13,424 nt of DNA from positions 1 to 13,424 of the forward strand of contig JAEVYR010000092.1 of the NCBI GenBank assembly GCA_023392645.1. Reading direction: 5' to 3'. The DNA is from Chloroflexota bacterium (GTDB lineage: Bacteria > Chloroflexota > Chloroflexia > Thermomicrobiales > UBA6265). Of this stretch, positions 6,794 through 13,419 are shown in pieces; position 1 is the first letter of the stretch; each line of letters opens with the position of its first letter. The translations under genes and the position numbers were made by a program. The notes under the pieces are model-generated. The model was not told the DNA's origin, searched no databases, and was given only the letters and a program-made list of their open reading frames with translations.

Positions 6794-7228
6794 TCGAAAC
6801 TCCTCATCCGGGCCGAATCGCGCCTGGCGCGGCGCCCGTCCCGCAATTGCAATCGATCCGAATCACCTGGTCCCAACCGCGGCTGATCCGCTGGGTCCAG
6901 CATGCGGGCGGCGGGGCACGGATACCATGCACGTTCCCCACACGATCCACGCGCGTTCGATTGTCGGGTCATCCCACCGCCCAGTTTGCCCGTGCGAATC
7001 CCGGCTCACATCTGTAATGTGACAGAGGCGACCGACCGGATCGTCCCGTCCACCAAACGCCGACGGCCACCGCGAAGGTGGCCAGTCTCAAGGGCGTCTG
7101 CACAGGTGTATGGCGGATCACGGCTCACGAAGCCGTCGGAGTCACTCGTCGCTCACATCCGCCATGAACAGCAAAACGCGGCCTCCGATGATGGCGACCG
7201 CGTCTCCCGTAACACTTGAGGCGACTTC
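6794..7228. other. Gene-free stretch between the 120-residue gene and tRNA-Gly
   Basis: About 435 bp without a credible gene; the open frames are short, Arg/Pro/Ser-rich and some run through the tRNA. Visible structure includes CGCGCC-T-GGCGCG (6819-6831) and the palindrome GCAATTGC (6843-6850) in the leader of the 120-residue gene, a dyad TCACAT-CTGTA-ATGTGA (7006-7022) and a hairpin GGCCACC-GCGAA-GGTGGCC (7065-7083). No convincing promoter could be picked by eye. Confidence 0.5.
7065..7083. other. Perfect 7-bp hairpin downstream of tRNA-Gly
   Basis: GGCCACC (7065-7071), loop GCGAA, GGTGGCC (7077-7083). On the - strand it lies about 146 bases beyond the tRNA-Gly 3' end, so it could mark the end of a read-through transcript, but neither strand has a T-run after it. 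It may equally be an isolated structural element. Confidence 0.3.
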
Positions 7229-7304
7229 TGGAGCGGGTGATGGGACTCGAACCCACGACATTTTGCTTGGGAAGCAAACACTCTACCAGCTGAGTTACAC
7301 CCGC
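7229..7304 (-). tRNA. tRNA-Gly (anticodon CCC)
   Basis: On the - strand the gene folds into a standard cloverleaf. The acceptor stem is GCGGGTG (7298-7304) with CACCCGC (7233-7239), the D-arm is ACTC...GAGT, the anticodon stem TTTGC/GCAAA encloses the loop TTCCCAA, and the T-arm loop is TTCGAGT. The anticodon CCC reads GGG glycine codons, and the discriminator base is U, as is usual for tRNA-Gly. The terminal CCA is encoded (7229-7231). A -10-like TATACT lies just upstream. Confidence 0.96.
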
Positions 7305-7308
7305 GCAG

Positions 7309-7327
7309 GTGTCCGGACACAAGTATA
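7309..7327 (-). promoter_or_regulatory. tRNA-Gly promoter -10 with an overlapping palindrome
   Basis: On the - strand TATACT (7322-7327) fits a -10 element and predicts a start near 7315, about 11 bases before the tRNA. The -35 is poor (TACACG at a 17-bp spacing). The perfect 12-bp palindrome GTGTCCGGACAC (7309-7320) covers the expected start site and could be an operator or a processing hairpin in the leader. Confidence 0.45.
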
Positions 7328-7418
7328 GCACCCGCCGTTTGGATCGTGTAGCCCCTTGTCGACGGTGCAGCGCTGGGCCCAGGCACCGCTCGCGACAGGG
7401 ATTGCGGTGCTGTTGGCG

Positions 7419-7448
7419 TTGACGCTGCGATCAGGGTACGGCTATAAT
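7419..7448 (+). promoter_or_regulatory. Near-consensus promoter of tRNA-Ala
   Basis: TTGACG (7419-7424) and a perfect TATAAT (7443-7448) are separated by 18 bp. The predicted start is near 7455, a few bases before the tRNA at 7461. This is the best sigma-70-type promoter in the window and fits a constitutively transcribed stable RNA. Confidence 0.85.
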
Positions 7449-7460
7449 CACAACGCTCTC

Positions 7461-7533
<73 letters not shown>

Positions 7534-7548
7534 CCCCGAAGAAGATCG

Positions 7549-7579
7549 AACGGCCGTGGCGAATCGCCGCGGCCGTTTT
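7549..7579 (+). terminator. Intrinsic terminator after tRNA-Ala
   Basis: AACGGCCG-T-GGCG (7549-7561), loop AAT, and CGCC-G-CGGCCGTT (7565-7577) form a 13-bp stem with one G-T pair, running into TTTT (7576-7579). It lies 16 bases after the tRNA. The hydrolase gene ends at 7583 on the other strand, and the hairpin is followed there by a pyrimidine-rich stretch, so it may work in both directions. Confidence 0.82.
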
Positions 7580-7582
7580 GTG

Positions 7583-8407
7583 TCAGGCGAGAAGGCTTTC
7601 GATCTCCTCCCGAACCGCCGTGCGGATCTCGCGATTGTACCGTTCCTGATCGACGTCGCGCGGCGTCACCTCGATGAGCCTGCCCCGCGAAAGCAGTCCC
7701 GCCGTTCGCCTCGCCATGTCGATCGGGTGCATCGCATCGCGTTCGGCGCCGATCACGAGCGCGGGAATGTCGAGTGCCTGCACCTGTCCGGGGTCGCGCC
7801 AGGCGACGTTCTTCGGCACCTCGACGAGCCGAACTGAGCGCTCCCGGGCCATGGGCGCGCTCAGTTGGCTCTCGACGCTCTTCGCGCCCGACGGCGTGAT
7901 TCCTGCAATCGCCCTGTACTGCGGCGAATCGAGCAGCAATCGCCTCGCGTCCTCCACAGACTCCATCTGGAGCGATCTCGCCACAACCGACATCACCGCG
8001 AGGTTCGGCGGACTCGGCACGTCGTCGAACGCCGGTCGCACCAATATGAGCCCCCGCACGTCGAGGCTGCCTGCGAGCGCGATCCGAAGCGCAAGTGCCG
8101 CTCCCATCGAGATGCCTGCCACGATCGTGCGCTTGCTCCCCTGCCTCAACCGGTCGATTAACGCTCTCACGTCGGCAACCATCGCGTCGAACGAGAACGC
8201 CTCGGCCGACCCGACGATCGGCGACTCCCCGTGCGCGCGAAGGTCAGGTGCCAGCACCGCGAGCCGGGAATCGGTAACGTCCTTGACCAATCCGAGCGCC
8301 TGTTGCCGGTCGCCGCCGAGCCCATGCAGGAGCAACAGGAGCCATTCCCCGTCCGGATTCAGCAGGTCGAAGGTCGCGGAGCCGGCGTAGTCGTCGTGAC
8401 CGCTCAC
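7583..8407 (-). CDS. Alpha/beta-fold hydrolase, catalytic His not at its usual place
   Basis: A 274-residue soluble alpha/beta hydrolase, probably an esterase or lactonase-like enzyme; the substrate is unknown. It shows the oxyanion motif LLLHGLGGD (26-33), the APDLRAHGES stretch (53-62) that follows the third core strand, and the nucleophile elbow GISMG (98-102) with Ser100. The acid is probably Asp224 in VIGAERDAMHP. The C-terminal loop that normally carries the catalytic His reads IEVTPRDVDQERYNREI (245-261) and has no His; the nearest is His227. The start is GTG at 8407, which overlaps the stop of the upstream gene as GTGA, so the gene is translationally coupled. The same frame stays open to 8926 but that part is a shadow of the TIM-barrel gene. 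It is the last gene of the three-gene unit and ends against the terminator at 7549-7579. Confidence 0.85.
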   Translation of the reverse strand: MSGHDDYAGSATFDLLNPDGEWLLLLLHGLGGDRQQALGLVKDVTDSRLAVLAPDLRAHGESPIVGSAEAFSFDAMVADVRALIDRLRQGSKRTIVAGISMGAALALRIALAGSLDVRGLILVRPAFDDVPSPPNLAVMSVVARSLQMESVEDARRLLLDSPQYRAIAGITPSGAKSVESQLSAPMARERSVRLVEVPKNVAWRDPGQVQALDIPALVIGAERDAMHPIDMARRTAGLLSRGRLIEVTPRDVDQERYNREIRTAVREEIESLLA

Positions 8408-9282
8408 GACGCACCCGCCCGCCCGATCGCATCGACCATCATCTCCCGCACCCGTGGCAATTGCGCCGGCGTGGCGTCCTGCACGATGACCGGCACCGGC
8501 TGAGCCAACTGCACATACAGCGCGAACACTCTCGTCCAGTCGAGTCCGGGCCGACCGTCGAGAACTGATTGCCAACCGTTCGGATCCTTGCCGTGGAGAC
8601 ACAGCGTCTTCGTGCCGAGCTCCTGGAAGGCCTCGCCCAGGATCGCGTCGTGGCGGTCGATCGGCGCAGCTCCGACGAGGTTGGCGGGATCGAGAATGAA
8701 GCCGATGCGGTCGGCATCGCCACCGAGCTCGGAGATCAGTCGCTTCGCCTGCCGCGTCCCGGTGAGGACGTTGCCTGGCTCTGGCTCGATCGCCAGCTTC
8801 ACCCCCGCCTCGACTGACGCCGGCAGCAGCGCGTCGATCGACCGCCGGAAATCGCTCCAGGCGGACTCGGTACCATTGTCGGGATGCCAGCGCCACATGT
8901 TGTCCGGGTCCCGCGTGCCTGTGCACAGCGTCACCGCATCCGCTCCCATCGGACCGAGCGCGGCGATGTATGCCGCCGCGTGCCGCGTGTTTTCCTCGCG
9001 CATTGCCTGGTCCGGGTGGGCCATGTTGTATGTGCTCGAAATGCCCCAGAGATGGATGTTTCGCGTCGCGAAACTGGTCGCGATCCCCGCGAGATCCAGG
9101 TGCTCGACCAGCTCGCGATCGGGCAGCGCGGGGTAGCCGAGTGCGGAGAAGTTGAACTGCATCGTCCGGAGCTCGAGCTCGGCGAACCGTTCCGCCAGGG
9201 CGTCCGCCGAATCTTCCTCCCAGATGCGAGCGAACGCGCCGAACTGGCTCCGAAACTCCTCCGAGATATTATGAGCGGTCAC
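8404..9282 (-). CDS. Xylose-isomerase-like TIM barrel protein (sugar phosphate isomerase/epimerase family)
   Basis: A 292-residue protein of the AP endonuclease 2 / IolE-like superfamily, whose members isomerise, epimerise or dehydrate sugars and polyols using a divalent metal. Recognisable positions are AIEPEPGNVL (164-173) with metal ligand Glu166, ILDPANLVG (196-204) with Asp198, and LHGKDPNG (229-236) with His230 and Lys232. The fourth ligand is usually a Glu near the last strand; here it reads VIVQDATPAQLP (265-276), with Gln268. The start is GTG at 9282, which overlaps the dehydrogenase stop (GTGA) and has AGGGAGGT (9289-9296) six bases upstream. The ATG at 9336 lies inside the upstream gene and is less likely. 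The combination with a Gfo/Idh/MocA dehydrogenase suggests carbohydrate or inositol-like catabolism; the substrate cannot be read. Confidence 0.88.
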   Translation of the reverse strand: MTAHNISEEFRSQFGAFARIWEEDSADALAERFAELELRTMQFNFSALGYPALPDRELVEHLDLAGIATSFATRNIHLWGISSTYNMAHPDQAMREENTRHAAAYIAALGPMGADAVTLCTGTRDPDNMWRWHPDNGTESAWSDFRRSIDALLPASVEAGVKLAIEPEPGNVLTGTRQAKRLISELGGDADRIGFILDPANLVGAAPIDRHDAILGEAFQELGTKTLCLHGKDPNGWQSVLDGRPGLDWTRVFALYVQLAQPVPVIVQDATPAQLPRVREMMVDAIGRAGAS

Positions 9283-10337
9283 AGTCGCACCTCCCTGCCA
9301 CCGTTTCGCGATGACTCCGAGACTGCCTCGATCCACTGCACCGCCCGCACGCCTTCCTCCGGCGTCGGGTCGGTGGGGGTGTCGTCGAGGATCGCCCGGG
9401 CGAAGGCCTCGACCTGGCGCTTGAATGGATCGGTGTCACCGTGGTGCGGCACCAGCGACGTGGCGTCCGACTCGATATGCACCTCCACCTCGCTCGCGAG
9501 ACGGAAGAACGGGAACCGCGTTCGCGTCGAGATGTGCCCGAATTCGCCGTAGATCTCCATGCCCTCGGCCCACTCGCCGCGAACGTCGGTTGAAATTTCG
9601 AACGAGATGAGCCCGTCGCTGTTTCGCATGCCGGCGATGCCGTGCCAGGTGTAGTCGTTGCCGAGATGCCCGACTCGCGCCGACACCCACGTCGCGGGGC
9701 CGCCGAACACTTCGAGCCCGTCGAAGACGTGCGCGCCCTGGGTGGCAAGCTGGTAACGCTCGCGATCGGTTTTGAAGGTGCTTTCGACCTGGCGAACATC
9801 GGAATCGACGACGAGCGCGGGGAACAGCGTCGCCTCGGTCGGCGGCCGGAGCGCCGCCATAACGCGATACCACGCATTGAGGCTGAGAATGCGCCCGATG
9901 TTCGGCAGGTGCTCCCGCGCGAACGCCAGGCCGGGGTCGTGCCGGCGCATCGAGCCGGTCTGGAGCTTCAGTCGCCGAGCGTTGGCGAGGTCGGCGAGCT
10001 CCTGTGCCTGGGTGCTGGTCGAGGCAAGTGGCTTTTCCATGAGCACGTGCTTGCCCGCTTCGAGCGCCGCCATGCCGAGCGGATGGTGAAATCGGTCGGG
10101 CGTGGCGATGACGACGGCATCCAGGTCAAGCTGGAGCAGCTTGTCGGTGTCGGTGAACGGCTCGGCGTCGTACTTCTTCGCGACGCCTTCCGCCAGTGTC
10201 GGGCTGGGATCGCTGATCGCGACCAGATCCACGCCACTCGCCTTCGCGATCGCGGGCAGGTGCGCCACCTGGGCGATGCGTCCCGCCCCGATCACGCCGA
10301 GGCGAATCGAACGCTCGCCGGTTTCGCCATCTGTCAT
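9279..10337 (-). CDS. Gfo/Idh/MocA family NAD(P)-dependent oxidoreductase
   Basis: A 352-residue dehydrogenase, first gene of the three-gene unit. The N-terminal Rossmann fold carries GVIGAGRIAQ (14-23) for dinucleotide binding, DAVVIATPDRFH (73-84), and the family signature HVLMEKPLA (97-105) with Lys102. The C-terminal beta-sheet domain has GAHVFDGLEVFGG (200-212), the equivalent of the GxHxxD active-site helix (His202, Asp205). Family members oxidise sugars, inositols or related polyols, or reduce biliverdin; the substrate is not evident. The ATG at 10337 has GGAGGG (10345-10350) seven bases upstream, and the protein begins with a short polar tail before the Rossmann strand. The frame is open back to 10433 but that part has no sensible protein features. 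The stop overlaps the next start by four bases. Confidence 0.92.
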   Translation of the reverse strand: MTDGETGERSIRLGVIGAGRIAQVAHLPAIAKASGVDLVAISDPSPTLAEGVAKKYDAEPFTDTDKLLQLDLDAVVIATPDRFHHPLGMAALEAGKHVLMEKPLASTSTQAQELADLANARRLKLQTGSMRRHDPGLAFAREHLPNIGRILSLNAWYRVMAALRPPTEATLFPALVVDSDVRQVESTFKTDRERYQLATQGAHVFDGLEVFGGPATWVSARVGHLGNDYTWHGIAGMRNSDGLISFEISTDVRGEWAEGMEIYGEFGHISTRTRFPFFRLASEVEVHIESDATSLVPHHGDTDPFKRQVEAFARAILDDTPTDPTPEEGVRAVQWIEAVSESSRNGGREVRL

Positions 10338-10449
10338 CCCATATCCCTCCACGCGTTCGATCGTCTGTCGCAAGCGTCGTCGAGCGGGCTGTGGCGAGCA
10401 TCCTCGCACAGGCGCGGCAATGATCATGTCCATTCAGGCAATCCAACAG

Positions 10450-10491
10450 AAAAACCCCGGCAGCGGACCAGGCTGGTCTCGCTACCGGAGT
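10450..10491 (-). terminator. Strong intrinsic terminator of ftsH
   Basis: Read on the - strand, a 12-bp outer stem ACTCCGGTAGCG/CGCTGCCGGGGT (10480-10491 with 10454-10465, two G-T pairs) is capped by GACCA-GCC-TGGTC (10466-10478) with one bulged base, and runs into TTTTT (10450-10454). It begins about 60 bases after the ftsH stop and separates hpt-ftsH from the dehydrogenase operon. Confidence 0.9.
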
Positions 10492-10550
10492 ATCTCGCGC
10501 GCTCGCTGTCGCGTCGATTGCGACCCTGGCTGGTGGTGCCCGATCCGGCG

Positions 10551-12521
10551 CTACACCGGCTGCGGCGACAACGTGCCGAACGAGCCACGGTCGTCGTCCT
10601 CGTCGCGACGATCCTGCTCAATCCGGTCCCGCAGTGTCTGCGTTTCCATGGCGATGCGCGACAACCTGCCTGTCGGCGGTCCGACCAGGTCAGGCTTCGG
10701 ACGCGGCGAGTCGAAGAGCCGCTCCAGCTCCTCGTCCTCGATCGTCTCTTCCTGGATCAGCAACCGGGCGATCGCCTCCAGCCGGTCGAAGTGGCGCTGA
10801 ATGATCTCCATCGCCCGCTCGTGCGCCCGGTCGACGATCAGCCGGACCTCCTGGTCGATCTTGAAAGCGATCTCATCGCTGTAGTTGCGCTGCTCACTGA
10901 TCTCTCGCCCGAGGAAAACCATCTCGTCCTTCTTGCCGAACGCGAGCGGTCCGAGCGAGCTCATGCCGAACTCGGTCACCATCCGCCGGGCGATCGCCGT
11001 CGCCCGCTCGATGTCGTTCGACGCGCCGGTCGATATCTCCTCGAAGACGAGCTGCTCGGCAAGCTGCCCGGCCATGAAAACCGCGATATCGTCCTCGAAT
11101 TGCGCCTTCGTCTTGAACAGGCGGTCCTCGTCCGGGACCATCCGGGTATAGCCTCCGGCCATGCCACGGGCGACGATCGAGACCTTGCGGACCGGATCGG
11201 CGTGCGGCAGCATCCGCGCCACCAGCGCGTGTCCGGCTTCGTGATAGGCGGTCATCAGCCGCTCGCGCTCGGAGATCACGCGGCTCTTGCGCTGCGGCCC
11301 GGCGATGACACGGTCGATCGCCTCGGTCAGCTCGGGCCGGCCGATCACCTTCTTGTTGCGCCGCGCGGCGAGGATCGCCGCCTCATTGACGAGGTTTTCC
11401 AGGTCAGCGCCGGAAAAGCCGGACGTCTGCCGGGCGAGATTCTCGATCGAGACGCTGGTGTCCATCGGTTTGCCACGGGTGTGAACCTCGAGGATCGAGC
11501 GACGGCCGGCGATATCCGGGCGGTCGAGGATGACCTGCCGGTCGAAGCGGCCGGGACGCAACAGCGCCGGGTCGAGCACGTCCGGCCGGTTGGTGGCGGC
11601 GATGATGATGACGTTGGTGCTGCTGTCGAAGCCGTCCATCTCGACGAGAATCTGGTTCAGCGTCTGCTCGCGCTCGTCGTGGCTGCCGCCGAGCCCCGCC
11701 CCGCGCTGGCGACCGACGGCATCGATCTCATCGATGAAGACGATGCAGGGCGCGTTGCGCTTGGCTTGTTCGAACAGGTCACGGACCCGGCTGGCGCCGA
11801 CGCCGACGAACATCTCGACGAACTCGGAGCCGGAGATACTGAAGAACGGCACCCCGGCCTCGCCGGCGACCGCCCGCGACAGCAGCGTCTTGCCGGTGCC
11901 CGGCGGGCCGACCAGCAGCACGCCGCGCGGGATGCGCGCGCCGAGCGAGGCAAACTTCTCGGGGTACTTCAGGAATTCGACGACCTCGGCGAGCTCCTCC
12001 TTGGCCTCGTCCACGCCGGCGACATCGCTGAAGGTCACCGTCGGGCGATTGCTGGAGAAGAGCCGCGCCTTGCTTTTGCCGAACGACATCGCCTGGTTGC
12101 TGCCGCCCTGGCTCTGCCGCATGATCAGGAAGAAGATGCCGACGAGGAAGAGGATCGGCAGGAAGAGCGCCATCCCGCCGAGGATCGCGCCCCAGCGGCT
12201 CGCCTCCTTGACGTCGATCGGCACATCTTCGGGCGCGATACCGGCGCTGTCGAACACCTCGATGATGTTCGTGTCGGGCGGCAGGCGGGTTACCGAGGGA
12301 TCCTTGCCGCTGTCCGTGTAGTGGACCTCGACCTCGGAGCTCCCCTCCTGCGCGACGAGATGATCCACCTGGCCACTCTTGATGGCGGGGATCACCTGCG
12401 AGGTGAAGTCGACCTGCGAATAATCGTTGGTGGCGCCGGAGAACGCGAGCCAGACGGCCACCGTGGCGATGATGAGGACGATCCAGATGGCGCCGCTGCG
12501 CATCCATTTTCGTCGAGGCAT
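10551..12521 (-). CDS. ftsH: FtsH, membrane-bound ATP-dependent zinc metalloprotease
   Basis: A 656-residue protein (family usually 610-670) that unfolds and degrades membrane and short-lived cytoplasmic proteins as a hexamer. TM1 is at about 10-27, followed by an extracytoplasmic domain (28-108) and TM2 (111-134). The AAA+ module has Walker A GPPGTGKT (205-212), the pore motif around FVEMFVGVG (234-242), Walker B VFIDEID (261-267) and the second region of homology NRPDVLDPALLRPGRFDR (311-328). The M41 protease site is HEAGH (427-431) with Asp503 in GASNDIERA as the third zinc ligand. The C-terminus ends in a charged tail after EDEELERLFD. The ATG at 12521 has GGAG seven bases upstream. It lies 89 bp after hpt, the common hpt-ftsH order, and a dedicated terminator follows it. 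Confidence 0.98.
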   Translation of the reverse strand: MPRRKWMRSGAIWIVLIIATVAVWLAFSGATNDYSQVDFTSQVIPAIKSGQVDHLVAQEGSSEVEVHYTDSGKDPSVTRLPPDTNIIEVFDSAGIAPEDVPIDVKEASRWGAILGGMALFLPILFLVGIFFLIMRQSQGGSNQAMSFGKSKARLFSSNRPTVTFSDVAGVDEAKEELAEVVEFLKYPEKFASLGARIPRGVLLVGPPGTGKTLLSRAVAGEAGVPFFSISGSEFVEMFVGVGASRVRDLFEQAKRNAPCIVFIDEIDAVGRQRGAGLGGSHDEREQTLNQILVEMDGFDSSTNVIIIAATNRPDVLDPALLRPGRFDRQVILDRPDIAGRRSILEVHTRGKPMDTSVSIENLARQTSGFSGADLENLVNEAAILAARRNKKVIGRPELTEAIDRVIAGPQRKSRVISERERLMTAYHEAGHALVARMLPHADPVRKVSIVARGMAGGYTRMVPDEDRLFKTKAQFEDDIAVFMAGQLAEQLVFEEISTGASNDIERATAIARRMVTEFGMSSLGPLAFGKKDEMVFLGREISEQRNYSDEIAFKIDQEVRLIVDRAHERAMEIIQRHFDRLEAIARLLIQEETIEDEELERLFDSPRPKPDLVGPPTGRLSRIAMETQTLRDRIEQDRRDEDDDRGSFGTLSPQPV

Positions 12522-12560
12522 GTGCTGTCTCCGCGGGAGGATGATGGCCAGATCGTGCGA

Positions 12561-12602
12561 ATTGTACGCGCTGGGCGTTACGTCAACACTGCCGTGAGTA
12601 TA
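12561..12602 (-). promoter_or_regulatory. Possible promoter elements between hpt and ftsH
   Basis: On the - strand there are TTGACG (12581-12586) and TACAAT (12561-12566), each close to consensus, but only 14 bp apart, shorter than the usual 16-18. A TATACT (12597-12602) also occurs upstream without a good -35. A second, ftsH-specific start is possible; the short spacing makes it doubtful. Confidence 0.3.
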
Positions 12603-12610
12603 CCAAGCGG

Positions 12611-13246
12611 TCAGACATCTTCCGGTGCCGCGGAATCCGGGACTCCGGCATAGACGGATGGGTCGAGCACGGCGACATAGGGCAGGTTGCGATACGCCTC
12701 CGCATAATCCAGGCCATAGCCCACCACGAACTCATCGGGAATCTCGAACGCGATGCGGTCGACCCGCACCTCGACGGCGTCTGGCTTGTCCTTCTTGAGC
12801 AGCGCGACGACCCGGATGTCCCTCGGGTTGCGTCGCTCGAGCAGGTCGAGCAGGTATTGCAGCGTCAAGCCGCTGTCGACGATGTCCTCGACGACGATCA
12901 CGCGGCGATCCTCGATCTCCTGGCCGAGGTCCTTGAGGATGCGGACGACGCCGGAGGATTTCGTCGAGGAGCCATAGCTGGAGATCGCCATGAAGTCGAT
13001 CTCGACCGGGATCGTCATCGCCTTCATCACGTCGGTCATGAAGGCAACCGCGCCCTTGAGCACGCCGATCAGCAGCGGCCGGTCGCCGGCGTACTCTTCG
13101 TCCAGCTCGCGGGCGATGGCGGCGATCTCGCGCTGGATATCCCGCTCGGAGATGAGGATGCTCGCCACACCGGCCGCGCGCGCCTCGGCCGGCACAGCGA
13201 GTTCGTCGTCGGTCTCGTCGCGCCCGATTTCCGCCTGCTCTACCAT
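12611..13246 (-). CDS. hpt: Hypoxanthine(-guanine) phosphoribosyltransferase
   Basis: A 211-residue purine salvage enzyme that transfers ribose-5-phosphate from PRPP to hypoxanthine or guanine, giving IMP or GMP. The PRPP-binding loop VVEDIVDSGLTL (118-129) is diagnostic, with the two acidic residues Glu120 and Asp121. LKGA (63-66) provides the usual PRPP contact and SYGSSTKSSG (90-99) is the flexible active-site loop. GYGLDYAEAYRNLPYV (176-191) is the base-binding C-terminal part. An N-terminal extension of about 25 acidic residues precedes the domain and is longer than in many homologues. The ATG at 13246 has GGAG six bases upstream. The position directly upstream of ftsH matches the common tilS-hpt-ftsH arrangement; tilS would lie right of the window if present. 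Confidence 0.96.
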   Translation of the reverse strand: MVEQAEIGRDETDDELAVPAEARAAGVASILISERDIQREIAAIARELDEEYAGDRPLLIGVLKGAVAFMTDVMKAMTIPVEIDFMAISSYGSSTKSSGVVRILKDLGQEIEDRRVIVVEDIVDSGLTLQYLLDLLERRNPRDIRVVALLKKDKPDAVEVRVDRIAFEIPDEFVVGYGLDYAEAYRNLPYVAVLDPSVYAGVPDSAAPEDV

Positions 13247-13288
13247 GTGCTGCTCCCACGATCACGACCAACGGCCTCGTTGCGGCCT

Positions 13289-13318
13289 AGTCTATCGCCA
13301 GCGGCCGCGGCATGTCGC
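13289..13318 (-). promoter_or_regulatory. Candidate promoter of hpt
   Basis: On the - strand GCGACA (13313-13318) and TAGACT (13289-13294) are separated by 18 bp, giving a start about 35 bases before the hpt ATG. Each hexamer matches the sigma-70 consensus only moderately. It lies downstream (in the - direction) of the inverted-repeat cluster at 13332-13419, which would fit a terminator-then-promoter order. Confidence 0.33.
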
Positions 13319-13331
13319 TTCGCGTGACGAG

Positions 13332-13419
13332 CCGAGAAGGCGGCCAATTGAAAAAACCTGGCCGGTGGCCGCCTTCTCGGATTTGCCCGGAACGGCGGGG
13401 GTTCGACCCGGCCAGGTTT
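13332..13419. repeat. Two interleaved perfect inverted repeats (15 bp and 12 bp arms)
   Basis: Repeat 1: CCGAGAAGGCGGCCA (13332-13346) with its reverse complement at 13366-13380. Repeat 2: AAACCTGGCCGG (13354-13365) with its reverse complement at 13408-13419. The left arm of repeat 2 sits in the loop of repeat 1 and directly abuts the right arm of repeat 1, so the order is A-B-A'-B', the topology of an H-type pseudoknot. On the - strand repeat 2 runs straight into TTTTTT (13351-13356), so it can also act as an intrinsic terminator for a gene right of the window. Confidence 0.7.

Noticed and set aside
7110..7386. Short frames on both strands crossing 7229-7304
   Set aside because: They run through a complete tRNA-Gly cloverleaf and are explained by it.
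8408..8926. Upstream extension of the hydrolase frame
   Set aside because: It overlaps the TIM-barrel gene in another frame and is Arg-rich; the GTG at 8407 overlapping the upstream stop is the natural start.
9642..12653. A 1003-codon open frame on the + strand opposite the dehydrogenase and ftsH
   Set aside because: It is a shadow produced by high GC and regular codon use of the - strand genes; its protein is an Asp/Arg/His-rich low-complexity product with no domain, and the opposite strand has unmistakable FtsH and Gfo/Idh/MocA motifs.
13397..13411. GGGGGTTCGACCCGG, reminiscent of a tRNA T-arm
   Set aside because: The loop is too short for a T-loop and no acceptor, D or anticodon stem can be drawn around it; it sits between arms of the interleaved repeats.
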